Shown: positions 26,146-33,464 of the stretch, piece by piece
Position numbering within the stretch: position 1 is the first letter of the stretch
How the letters are laid out: each line of letters starts with the position of its first letter
Assembly (NCBI GenBank): GCA_963812945.1
Contig: CAWEXD010000008.1
Coordinates: 2,852,001 to 2,916,000, forward strand
Direction of reading: 5' to 3'
DNA from: DASRDR01 sp963812945 [NCBI: uncultured Candidatus Rokubacteria bacterium]
GTDB lineage: Bacteria > Methylomirabilota > Methylomirabilia > Rokubacteriales
DNA length: 64,000 bases
Position numbers and translations under genes: made by a program
Notes under the pieces: model-generated
What the model was told of the DNA's origin: nothing
What the model saw: only the letters and a program-made list of their open reading frames with translations
The model's database searches: none

Positions 26146-27188
26146 CGGTTTTTCCTTTTCCCCTTGGTGGGGGACGGCCCGGAGTGCGCTCCAGCCGCCC
26201 GGTGGCCGTTCGGAGTCGGGCGGTCGCCGTCTTGTTGCCCGAGAACGGCCCCAAGCAACTGGATGCCTCGCTGGTTGAGCGCTCGGTCGTCGATGATCAC
26301 CGGCACCGTCCGATTCACGAGTCCCTGGATGCGCTCGGCTGTCGAGGTCGAGCACACGATGACGCTCACACGCCGCACGAGCCGGCTCAGCGCACTTCCT
26401 TCGGCCGGGCAGGTCTCGATCTGCGCGATGTTCGGGAGGGCGGCGGCGGTGATCGAGTGCTCCAGGGTGTGGGCAGTCTCCACGGCGGCGGCGACCACGC
26501 CGACCCGCGTCCCGGGTGGAAGGTGGGCCAGGCGCTGGAGCGTCTCGACATGCGCCTCCGCGAGAAGCGCGAGCACGGGAACTCCCAAGCCGTCCAGACG
26601 GCGCTCCACCTCCGGGAGATGGCCGAAGCTGGTCACCGCCGCGGCCCAATCACCAGCCCGCGCCGGCCGCCGGACGGCGCTTGCCAGGTTCTTGAGCAGC
26701 ACCTTCTCCACCTGGACCGGCAGGTGAGCCTGGAGCTCCCGCCCGAAGAAGTCGAGCTCCGGCGCACTGCACTCGATGAGGAGGACCTTGGCGGCTCCCC
26801 GAAGGGCGGCGAGCCCGACGCCGGCCAAGCTCAGGACACCCGCCGCGAGGTCGTCGGGGGTCATTCCGAGGGCCGCCGCGCGGATCACGGTGTCCTTCAG
26901 GAAGGTCTGGCGCGGGGCCGGAGACGGGCGCGCCGGCGGCGGCGAGGCCACGAACACGCCCTTGCCGCGCCGCGCTTCCACGTGCCCGCTCCGCTTGAGG
27001 TCCTCGATCGCGCGCGCCACCGTGTTCGGGTTGATGCCGAGGAAGCCGGCCAGCTCCCGAATGCTCGGCAGCGCCTGGTCCCGCGGGACCCCGCCACCCT
27101 CGATGACGTGCTTGAGCTGCTCCGCCAGCTGCCAGCGGATGGGGATCGGGCTGTGGGCATCCACGCGCAGACGCATCGGGATCGTCAT
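26142..27188 (-). CDS. GntR-family transcription regulator
   Basis: A 348-residue regulator. The N-terminal winged helix (about 10-80) reads IPIRWQLAEQLKHVIEGG, LPSIRELAGFLGINPNTV and GHVEARRGKGVFV, as in the YtrA-like GntR group. The larger C-terminal part (about 95-320) has alternating strands and helices like a ligand-binding alpha/beta domain; the ligand is unknown. The ATG at 27188 lies at the edge of an operator-like repeat that covers its own -10, so autorepression is likely. The same repeat precedes the bS21 gene. The tail is Lys/Arg-rich. The gene runs into the GlsB-like gene by ATGA overlap. Confidence 0.82.
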   Translation of the reverse strand: MTIPMRLRVDAHSPIPIRWQLAEQLKHVIEGGGVPRDQALPSIRELAGFLGINPNTVARAIEDLKRSGHVEARRGKGVFVASPPPARPSPAPRQTFLKDTVIRAAALGMTPDDLAAGVLSLAGVGLAALRGAAKVLLIECSAPELDFFGRELQAHLPVQVEKVLLKNLASAVRRPARAGDWAAAVTSFGHLPEVERRLDGLGVPVLALLAEAHVETLQRLAHLPPGTRVGVVAAAVETAHTLEHSITAAALPNIAQIETCPAEGSALSRLVRRVSVIVCSTSTAERIQGLVNRTVPVIIDDRALNQRGIQLLGAVLGQQDGDRPTPNGHRAAGAHSGPSPTKGKRKNR

Positions 27189-27229
27189 ACTGTATGAGTA
27201 CGATAGTACAGTAGTACGATTCTCGTCAA
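27189..27229 (-). promoter_or_regulatory. GntR promoter with operator-like repeat
   Basis: Minus strand: TTGACG (27229-27224), 15 bases, TACTAT (27208-27203). The 32 bp at 27189-27220 match 27 of 32 positions of the sequence at 28257-28288. TACTGTA and TACAGTA (27188-27194 and 27207-27213) form an inverted repeat. It covers the -10 and reaches the start codon, as expected for an autorepressor site. Confidence 0.6.
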
Positions 27230-27295
27230 GGAGCCCCGCCGTCCGCGGGAGAGACACGACCGCGGGGACGCGGGGGACTGGTCCGATCCGAAAGC

Positions 27296-27327
27296 GAACG
27301 GCGCAGGGGTCGACCCCTGCGCCGTTC
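27296..27327 (-). terminator. Long palindrome after the RRM gene
   Basis: A perfect 32-bp palindrome (14-bp stem closing on TCGA) begins 24 bases after the RRM gene stop. Reading along the minus strand the stem is followed only by CGCTTTCGG, not a full T run, so it may end transcription or protect the 3' end. Confidence 0.55.
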
Positions 27328-27350
27328 TTGCGAGGCTCGGCGACAGAACC

Positions 27351-27662
27351 CTACCAGCGGGCCGTCTTGCGCGGGCCTCCGAAGCCGCCGGGCCGCGCAG
27401 CACCACCGCCCGACCCGGGCGCTTTCGCCACGTTCACCATCAGCTTTCGACCCTCGAACGACTGGTCGTTGAGCTTGCTGATGGCCGCCTGCGCTTCGGC
27501 TTCGGTCGACATCTCGACGAAGCCGAACCCGCGGGAATCACCCGACATGCGATCGGTGATCACCGTGGCCGACTCGACCGTGCCGCATTGGCCGAAGTAC
27601 TCTCGCAGGCTGTCGGAGGTGGTGGAATAGGACAGACCGCCTACATACAACTTGGACGCCAT
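27351..27662 (-). CDS. RRM-domain RNA-binding protein
   Basis: A 103-residue protein with one RNA recognition motif: RNP2 KLYVGGLSY near residue 4 and RNP1 RGFGFVEM near residue 44, followed by a Gly/Arg-rich tail. Bacterial proteins of this type bind single-stranded RNA and are often cold- or stress-induced. GGAGG lies six bases before the ATG. A 120-base leader with a 9-bp stem separates it from the zinc-ribbon gene, suggesting its own post-transcriptional control. Confidence 0.85.
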   Translation of the reverse strand: MASKLYVGGLSYSTTSDSLREYFGQCGTVESATVITDRMSGDSRGFGFVEMSTEAEAQAAISKLNDQSFEGRKLMVNVAKAPGSGGGAARPGGFGGPRKTARW

Positions 27663-27703
27663 AGGGCGCCTCCTTGTGCTCTCGACCGAGCCGGGAGCGT
27701 CGA

Positions 27704-27743
27704 TTCATCCGCATGCCGCACACGCCCCGCAGACGCGGATGAA
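27704..27743 (-). promoter_or_regulatory. Stem-loop in the leader of the RRM mRNA
   Basis: TTCATCCGC (27704-27712) pairs with GCGGATGAA (27735-27743) around a 22-base loop. An outer ACCGA/TCGGT pairing further encloses it. It may be a regulatory RNA element for the RNA-binding protein, or a terminator of the upstream genes. Confidence 0.4.
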
Positions 27744-27782
27744 ACCAACGGGGACGGGCAGGAGCCGGGTTTCGGTTACTCT

Positions 27783-28004
27783 CTACCGACATGCCCTGCA
27801 GAGACGCTGCATCTTCGATTCGCTCGCGAAGCTTCGACTGCAGTTCAGGCAGAGAAGGTGCCGAGTGCCCTCCGGCCACTGATTGGCCGAGGACGGAGAT
27901 GCCGGGCACTTCAGGTGCGCCATCTCCCCCTGATTCAGCATGCTGTAGGCACCCCCCAGCACCGGCCGGTAGCACAGGGGGCACGTCGGGCTCAGCGAAG
28001 GCAT
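27783..28004 (-). CDS. Small protein with two CxxC zinc ribbons
   Basis: A 73-residue protein. CPLC with HLKC forms one possible zinc site, and CLNC with CRAC at the C-terminus a second. The start is ambiguous: TTG 28016 overlaps the bS21 stop (TTGA), while ATG 28004 gives MPSLSPTCPLC, which aligns with the start of the similar protein at 25191-25382 and is preferred. Co-transcription with bS21 is likely. The function is unknown; a link to RNA or ribosomes is suggested only by position. Confidence 0.55.
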   Translation of the reverse strand: MPSLSPTCPLCYRPVLGGAYSMLNQGEMAHLKCPASPSSANQWPEGTRHLLCLNCSRSFASESKMQRLCRACR

Positions 28005-28012
28005 TGGTTCTC

Positions 28013-28213
28013 TCAATCATCCGGTGCCCGCGAGCGCCGGGCGGCCTTCAGGCGCTTCTTTCGGGCCTCGGCCTGCTTGCGCTTGCGTTTCACGGAGGGC
28101 TTCTCGTAGTAGGCCCGGCGCTTCATTTCCTTGAACACGCCGCCCTTCAGCATCTCCCGCTTGAGGGTTTTCAGCGCGGGTTCGATCTGATTGTCGAAGA
28201 CCTCGATCCTCAA
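28013..28213 (-). CDS. rpsU: Small ribosomal subunit protein bS21
   Basis: The 66-residue product has the bS21 pattern: IEPALKTLKREMLKGG, then FKEMKRRAYYEKPS and a run of Lys/Arg. bS21 sits near the mRNA 3'-anti-SD region of the 30S subunit. The frame continues upstream to 28279 but would then start inside the promoter, so the start is probably TTG 28213, with GGAGG 14 bases upstream. A short frame ending in TGA overlaps this TTG. It is driven by a strong promoter carrying the repeat shared with the GntR gene. Confidence 0.85.
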   Translation of the reverse strand: MRIEVFDNQIEPALKTLKREMLKGGVFKEMKRRAYYEKPSVKRKRKQAEARKKRLKAARRSRAPDD

Positions 28214-28245
28214 TGGCGACGCTGCTTCCTCCGCGGGGCCCTCAT
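28210..28245 (-). CDS. Possible 11-residue leader peptide of bS21
   Basis: ATG 28245 opens a frame for an Arg/Lys-rich peptide (MRAPRRKQRRH) whose TGA overlaps the TTG start of bS21. It would begin about 19 bases after the predicted transcript start. It has no clear ribosome site, so it may be chance, but a coupled leader would explain the poor TTG start. Confidence 0.25.
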   Translation of the reverse strand: MRAPRRKQRRH

Positions 28246-28256
28246 GCCGGTCCGCA

Positions 28257-28298
28257 ACTGTATGACAACAATAGTACACTAGGACGATCCCTTGTCAA
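28257..28298 (-). promoter_or_regulatory. bS21 promoter with GntR operator-like repeat
   Basis: Minus strand: TTGACA (28298-28293), 16 bases, TACTAT (28276-28271), the strongest consensus match in the window. The 32 bp at 28257-28288 copy the GntR promoter repeat at 27 of 32 positions and cover the -10 and part of the spacer. Confidence 0.65.
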
Positions 28299-28343
28299 CC
28301 CTGCGACACCCTGGCGGGTCCCCCCTGGACGGCCCCCCAACGC

Positions 28344-28847
28344 GTGGACGAGGCTCGGGCGGCCGGGCCGGGCTACGTCGTGGCGGGCGTCCCGGAGGTC
28401 ATCCCGTTCGAGGCGGGCCGGCGGGTCCGCGTGTGGTGGAGCGGGACGGCCCCGGTGGTCGGATTCGGCGAGGGCCGCTCGACCCAGACGATGCCCGTGT
28501 CCGCCCAGCCCCGGCTCCCGGGGCTGGCGCGGGCGCTCCTCTGGAGCGCCGCGGCCTGGGTTCCGCTCCTCATGGCCCCGCTGGTGGCGGGGCTCCTCCG
28601 GCTCCGGACTCGGCCGTGCGGACCGAGACGCTCCTCGTCAAGGGCCCGTCGCCGCCAGGCCCGGATACCCGGCCTTGACGGCCGGCGCGCGGCGTCGCCC
28701 TCAGGCCCGGGCGCCCGCGGTCACGGATCTCGCCGGCCTGGATCTCGAATCCTCCGACAGCTGAGCACCCGGCTCTCCCTGAGGGGCCGGCTTGGGGGTT
28801 GGTGCCGAGGTTTCCCCCACCCGCTCCCCGTGCTGCTGTCCCCGTGA
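28344..28847 (+). CDS. Doubtful reading frame, possible decayed membrane protein
   Basis: The first half reads plausibly as protein, with a strand-rich part (VPEVIPFEAGRRVRVWW) and a hydrophobic stretch (ALLWSAAAWVPLLMAPLVAGLL). The second half is Arg/Ser/Gly-rich and looks non-coding. No ribosome site precedes the GTG. It may be the remnant of a small membrane protein. Nothing else is seen in the 28299-28963 gap except TATAAG at 28865, a possible -10 for the esterase gene. Confidence 0.25.
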   Translation: MDEARAAGPGYVVAGVPEVIPFEAGRRVRVWWSGTAPVVGFGEGRSTQTMPVSAQPRLPGLARALLWSAAAWVPLLMAPLVAGLLRLRTRPCGPRRSSSRARRRQARIPGLDGRRAASPSGPGARGHGSRRPGSRILRQLSTRLSLRGRLGGWCRGFPHPLPVLLSP

Positions 28848-28963
28848 AGCGCAAAGGCTCGCCGTATAAGGATTCGTGGTGTGGCATCCTCCTTGCCCCT
28901 CGTGTGGGCGTGAACGCGTTCCAGAGCGCAGCCGACACACCTCACACGAGAGGGAGAGAGACC

Positions 28964-29941
28964 ATGAGCCGTTACCGTCTCGTCCGGACCCTCGCAGTCG
29001 TCGTCGCACTTCTCGCCGCGATCAGCCCAGCTGGCACCGCCGCCGCCGTCGAGTCGGTGGAGCAGCTGATCGTCTTCGGCGACAGCATCTCGGACTCCGG
29101 CAACCATTTCATCGCGTTCAAGCAGGTCTCCACACGGCCGTTCGTGCCCGAGCCCGAGGCGTCCTATCTGATCGGGGGCTTCCACTTCAGCAACGGGCCG
29201 ACGTGGGTGGAGCAGCTGGCCCAGAAGCTCGGAATCCCGAAGAGCGGCGCGCCGGCCCTGCTGCACCCCGGTCACTTCACGAACTACGCGGTCGGGCGTG
29301 CCCGGGCGCGCGCCGAGGCGCCTGTGTTCCCTCACTTCGACCTGGCCACGCAGGTGAACCGCTTCCTGGGCGACTTCGGAGGCCAGGCCCCGTCCGACGC
29401 CATCTACGTCATCTGGATCGGCTCGAACGACATCGGCGACTTCCTGGAATCCCTGACCGAGAACGACCCTGACGGAGACGAGACCATTCTCGGCGCCGCC
29501 GGCGCCGCGATCGCCGGGAGCGTCCAGAATTTGGCGCTGGCCGGCGCGCGGAGCTTCCTGGTGCTGAACGTCCCGAATCCCGCGCTGACGCCGCTCCTGG
29601 CCCCCTTCCCGGATGCGGCGAAGCTCCAGGTGCAATTCCTCACGCAGATGTACAACGCGGGGGTGGCAGACGGCCTGGGGCTCGTGCAGCAGGGGCTGGC
29701 GCAATTCGGAATCCAGATCCGAATCCTGCAGTTCGACGCGGACGCCACGGTCACCGAGATCGTCGAGAACCCCGCGAAGTTCGGCTTGACGAACGCGACC
29801 GATCCCTGTCTCGCGTTCGGTGTCGTGGTCAACGTCGTCTGCAAGAAGCCCGGCCAGCACCTCTTCTGGGACGGCCTCCATCCGACGACGGCAGCCCATG
29901 GGATCCTGGCGAAGCAGGTGAAGCAGGCTCTCAGCGAGTGA
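28964..29941 (+). CDS. Secreted GDSL-type esterase/lipase
   Basis: A 325-residue protein with a Sec signal peptide (about 1-28, ending GTAAA) and the plant/bacterial GDSL esterase layout: IVFGDSISDSGN with nucleophile Ser41, WIGSNDIGD with the oxyanion Asn, and the C-terminal pair Asp303/His306 in WDGLHPT. It should hydrolyse esters outside the cytoplasm; the acyl substrate is unknown. The ATG has GGGAG close upstream. It stands alone between two gaps. Confidence 0.88.
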   Translation: MSRYRLVRTLAVVVALLAAISPAGTAAAVESVEQLIVFGDSISDSGNHFIAFKQVSTRPFVPEPEASYLIGGFHFSNGPTWVEQLAQKLGIPKSGAPALLHPGHFTNYAVGRARARAEAPVFPHFDLATQVNRFLGDFGGQAPSDAIYVIWIGSNDIGDFLESLTENDPDGDETILGAAGAAIAGSVQNLALAGARSFLVLNVPNPALTPLLAPFPDAAKLQVQFLTQMYNAGVADGLGLVQQGLAQFGIQIRILQFDADATVTEIVENPAKFGLTNATDPCLAFGVVVNVVCKKPGQHLFWDGLHPTTAAHGILAKQVKQALSE

Positions 29942-30096
29942 CGGTTCGCCAGCCGCGCCTTCGGGGCGATTCCGGGGTCGTGCCCGAGATCGGGCCGGCC
30001 CCGAATCGTCCCGAAGGCGGAGCGGCGCACCGGAATGCCGCCGAGCACGAGGCGGAAACGCACCACCCCATCTGGGCGGTCCCTGAGAGGGTGCGG

Positions 30097-30125
30097 TTGA
30101 CCACCCGGTCCGGGCTCGCTAGGCT
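30097..30125 (+). promoter_or_regulatory. Promoter TTGACC-N17-TAGGCT of the haem c/propeller gene
   Basis: TTGACC (30097-30102), 17 bases, TAGGCT (30120-30125), about 82 bases before the ATG at 30208. It is almost identical, spacer included, to the promoter at 23646. Confidence 0.65.
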
Positions 30126-30207
30126 CGACCGCATCAGAGGGCTCGCATTCGCTCGATGGCAGCGGGTCCTGTCCGAATGAACAGGCGCAAGCGGATGGGA
30201 GAGTGAG

Positions 30208-32382
30208 ATGCCTCCACGAACGACACTCGCGCGAGGCCTGCTGGCAATCCTGGGCGTCGGGGTCCTCATCGCCGTGGGCGCGGCCCAGACCGGCGGCCAG
30301 CAGGGTGCCGGTCCCGTCCCCCCGGTGCCCATAGACGCCGACGACATCGGCGGCGTGGTGACCGGCGCCAAGGGGCCCGAGGGCGGGGTCTGGGTGATCG
30401 CCGAGACGACCGAGCTCCCCACCCGGTTCGCGCGGAGCGTCGTCACTGACGACCAGGGACGCTACGTCCTGCCCGACCTCCCGGGGGCCCGCTACGACAT
30501 CTGGGTGCGTGGCTACGGGCTCGTCGACTCGCCGAAGGTCCGGGCCGTGCCGGGGAGCCCCCTGAACCTGACCGCGGTCGTGGCGCCCGACGACACCGCC
30601 GCCGCGCAGTTCTACCCGGCCATCTACTGGTACTCCATGCTCGGGATCCCCGACGCGAGCGAGTTCGGCGGCGCTGGCCGCATCCCGGCGAGGCTGACCC
30701 AGCACCGCTGGCTGGACCTGATGAAGATCAACGGCTGCGTCAACTGCCACCAGCTGGGGACGCTCGCCACGCGCACCTTCCCGAAGAACGTCCCGCACCC
30801 CTTCCCGCCGTTCGGCAGCTCCGAGGAGGCGTGGCTCCGCCGCATCCAGTCCGGGCAGGCCGGCGAAGGGATGTTCAACGTCGCCATGCGGGACCTCGGC
30901 GGCGCGGGGCTCCGCTACTTCGGGGACTGGACGGACCGCGTCGCCCGGGGCGAGCTGCCGCACACGAAGCCCACCCGGCCGCAGGGCGTGGAGCGGAACA
31001 TCGTCGTCACGACGTGGGAATGGCTCGACGACAAGCACTATCTCCACGACCTGATCGCCTCGGACCGGCGCTTCCCGACGGTCAACGCCCACGGCCCGGT
31101 GTACGGCTCGCCCGAGCACAGCACCGACCAGATGCCGATCCTCGACCCGAGGACGCACCGGGTGTCGATCTTCACGATGCCGGTCCGGGACGCCGACACG
31201 CCCATGGCCATCGGGCCCGGCCACGCGGCGAGCGACCGGGTCATGCAGCCCTCGCCCTACTGGGACCGGGAGCTCTACTGGACGAGCAAGGCGAACAACC
31301 ACAACGGCATGTTCGATCGCACCGGGCGCGTGTGGTTCGCCGCGACGGTCCGCGGGCCCGGCAATCCCGCGTTCTGCAAGAAGGGCTCCGACCATCCCTC
31401 GGCCAAGGTCTTTCCGATCGACCGGACGAGCCGCCACCTCACGGTGCTCGACCCGAAGACCATGAAGTACACGTTCGTCGACACGTGCTTCGGGACGCAT
31501 CACCTGCAGTTCGACGCCAACGACGTGCTCTGGACGAGCGGCGGCGGGCAGGTCGTCGGCTGGCTCGACATGGCGGTCTTCGACCGGACCGGCGACGCGG
31601 CGCAGGCGCAGGGCTGGACGCCGTTCGTCCTCGACACCAACGGCAACGGCCGGCGCGACCCGTACGTCGAGCCGGACCAGCCGGTCGATCCGGCGAAGGA
31701 CAAGCGGGTCTCGGCCGGCTTCTACGCCGTGATGCCGAGCCCGGCCGACGGGTCGGTCTGGGGCTCGACGCGAGCCTTCCCGGGGGCGGTCGTCCGCGTG
31801 ATGCCGGGCGCCAACCCCTCGGAGACCGCGCTCACCGAGATCTACAACGTGCCGCTGCCGGGCTTCGGCATCCGCGGCGCCGACATCGACAAGCAGGGCG
31901 TCGTGTGGGCGTCGCTCGCCAGCGGCCATCTGGGGAGCTTCGACCGGAGGAAGTGCCGGGGCCCGCTCAACGGACCCAGGGCGACCGGCGACCACTGCCC
32001 CGAGGGGTGGACGTTCCACCAGTATCCGGGCCCCGGCTTCAAGGGCATCGGGGAGAACAGCGCGGAGTCGAGCTACTACACCTGGGTCGATCAGCACAAC
32101 ACGCTCGGCCTCGGCGACGACGTGCCGATGTCCACCGCGAACCTCCAGAACGGCCTGGTCGCGATGAAGGACGGCCGGATGATCCTCCTGACCGTGCCCT
32201 ACCCGCTCGGCTTCTACGCCAAGGGGTTCGACGGGCGCATCGACGATCCGAGCGCCGGCTGGAAGGGCCGCGGGCTGTGGGCGTCCAGCGGCGACCGGGC
32301 GCCCTGGCTGATGGAGCGCGGCAAGGGCTCGAAGCCCCTCGCCGTGCACTTCCAGCTCCGCCCCGATCCGCTGGCCAAGTAG
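30208..32382 (+). CDS. Secreted protein with carboxypeptidase-regulatory-like domain, one haem c site and propeller-like repeats
   Basis: A 724-residue protein. A signal peptide (about 1-26) is followed by a beta-sandwich of the carboxypeptidase-regulatory type (about 48-125, with DDQGRYVLPDLPGARYDIWVRG), then a single c-type haem motif C177-V-N-C180-H181, and a long region (about 250-700) with repeated strands such as DRTGRVWFA, DANDVLWTSGGG and DKQGVVWASL. These resemble Vgb/SMP-30-type propeller blades. It would need the cytochrome c maturation system and act in the periplasm, perhaps as an oxidase or dehydrogenase. No substrate can be named. It precedes the CsgG-like gene by 28 bases. Confidence 0.8.
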   Translation: MPPRTTLARGLLAILGVGVLIAVGAAQTGGQQGAGPVPPVPIDADDIGGVVTGAKGPEGGVWVIAETTELPTRFARSVVTDDQGRYVLPDLPGARYDIWVRGYGLVDSPKVRAVPGSPLNLTAVVAPDDTAAAQFYPAIYWYSMLGIPDASEFGGAGRIPARLTQHRWLDLMKINGCVNCHQLGTLATRTFPKNVPHPFPPFGSSEEAWLRRIQSGQAGEGMFNVAMRDLGGAGLRYFGDWTDRVARGELPHTKPTRPQGVERNIVVTTWEWLDDKHYLHDLIASDRRFPTVNAHGPVYGSPEHSTDQMPILDPRTHRVSIFTMPVRDADTPMAIGPGHAASDRVMQPSPYWDRELYWTSKANNHNGMFDRTGRVWFAATVRGPGNPAFCKKGSDHPSAKVFPIDRTSRHLTVLDPKTMKYTFVDTCFGTHHLQFDANDVLWTSGGGQVVGWLDMAVFDRTGDAAQAQGWTPFVLDTNGNGRRDPYVEPDQPVDPAKDKRVSAGFYAVMPSPADGSVWGSTRAFPGAVVRVMPGANPSETALTEIYNVPLPGFGIRGADIDKQGVVWASLASGHLGSFDRRKCRGPLNGPRATGDHCPEGWTFHQYPGPGFKGIGENSAESSYYTWVDQHNTLGLGDDVPMSTANLQNGLVAMKDGRMILLTVPYPLGFYAKGFDGRIDDPSAGWKGRGLWASSGDRAPWLMERGKGSKPLAVHFQLRPDPLAK

Positions 32383-32410
32383 CCCGAAAGAGGAAGGGAG
32401 AGGATCCAGA

Positions 32411-33106
32411 ATGGCGAGAACACGCCGAAGCGCCTGGCCGGTGCGCCTGCTCGTGTCGGTCGCGGCCCTGGCGGCCGGCCTGGCCGGGTGCGCGACGGAA
32501 TCGCACCAGACGCTGCAGCCTCAGCAGGTGACGTCGGCCGGGACACCCTACCAGGGCCAGAAGAGCACCCTGGTGGTCGGCAAGTTCGACAATCGCTCGA
32601 GCTATCTCCGCGGGCTCTTCTCCGACGGCGTGGACCGGCTGGGCGGCCAGGCCAAGGGCATCCTGATCACCCACCTCCAGCAGACCGGCCGCTTCACCGT
32701 CGTGGAGCGGGACAACCTGGAGGAGATCACGCGCGAGGCCGCCATCCGGCGCACGCAGCAGCAGCTGAAGGGGGCCGACTTCGCCATCACCGGCGACGTG
32801 GCCGAGTTCGGCCGCAAGGAAGTCGGCGACGTGCAGCTGTTCGGCATCCTCGGCAGCGGCAAGAAGCAGATCGCGTACTCCAAGGTGAACCTGAACGTCA
32901 TCAACGTGCTCACCTCGGAGGTCGTCTACTCCGTCCAGGGGGCCGGCGAGTACGCGCTGGACAACCGCGAGGTGCTCGGCTTCGGCGGCACCGCGGGGTA
33001 CGACTCCACGCTCAACGGCAAGGTCCTGGATCTCGCCATCCGCGAGGCGGTCAACCGCCTGGTCGAGGGCGTCGAGCAGAAGAAGTGGGTACCCGACGGG
33101 AACTGA
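32411..33106 (+). CDS. CsgG-like outer-membrane lipoprotein
   Basis: A 231-residue protein with a lipoprotein signal (LAGC at about 24-27) and CsgG/HfaB features: LVVGKFDNRSS, GILITHLQQTGRFTVVERDNLEEI and the late NLNVINVLTSEVVYSVQG. CsgG forms the curli secretion pore, but this version heads a trio with DUF4810 and DUF799 lipoproteins, a set found in many bacteria without curli subunits. No curlin genes are present here. The next gene starts one base after its stop. Confidence 0.82.
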   Translation: MARTRRSAWPVRLLVSVAALAAGLAGCATESHQTLQPQQVTSAGTPYQGQKSTLVVGKFDNRSSYLRGLFSDGVDRLGGQAKGILITHLQQTGRFTVVERDNLEEITREAAIRRTQQQLKGADFAITGDVAEFGRKEVGDVQLFGILGSGKKQIAYSKVNLNVINVLTSEVVYSVQGAGEYALDNREVLGFGGTAGYDSTLNGKVLDLAIREAVNRLVEGVEQKKWVPDGN

Positions 33107-33107
33107 C

Positions 33108-33464
33108 GTGACCGTGTCTCGCCCGGGGGTTCCGGCGGCGCTGGTGGCGCTGGTCATGCTCACCGGCTGCGCTTCCCCGACGCTCTACTCCTGGGGCCGC
33201 TACGACGCCGTCGTCTATGCCACGTACGCGAAGCCCGGTGCGGTGCCGCCCGAGCGGCAGATCGAGCTCCTCGAGGAGGATTACCAGAAGGCCCGCTCGG
33301 AGAACAAGCCGGTGCCGCCCGGATTCCACGCGCACCTGGGGTATCTCTACTATCAGATCGGACGACTCGATCAGGCACGCCAGGAGTTCGAGACCGAGAA
33401 GGCCAACTTTCCGGAGTCCGCGGTCTTCATGGACCGGCTGCTGGCGAGGCTGACCGGGAAATGA
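33108..33464 (+). CDS. DUF4810-family lipoprotein
   Basis: A 118-residue protein with a lipobox (MLTGC) followed by YSWGRYDAVVYATY and a TPR-like stretch (HLGYLYYQIGRLDQARQEFETEKANFPES), as in DUF4810. The GTG at 33108 lies one base after the CsgG-like stop; GTG 33114 is an alternative. Its stop overlaps the next start (ATGA). It is probably an outer-membrane partner of its two neighbours. Confidence 0.8.
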   Translation: MTVSRPGVPAALVALVMLTGCASPTLYSWGRYDAVVYATYAKPGAVPPERQIELLEEDYQKARSENKPVPPGFHAHLGYLYYQIGRLDQARQEFETEKANFPESAVFMDRLLARLTGK

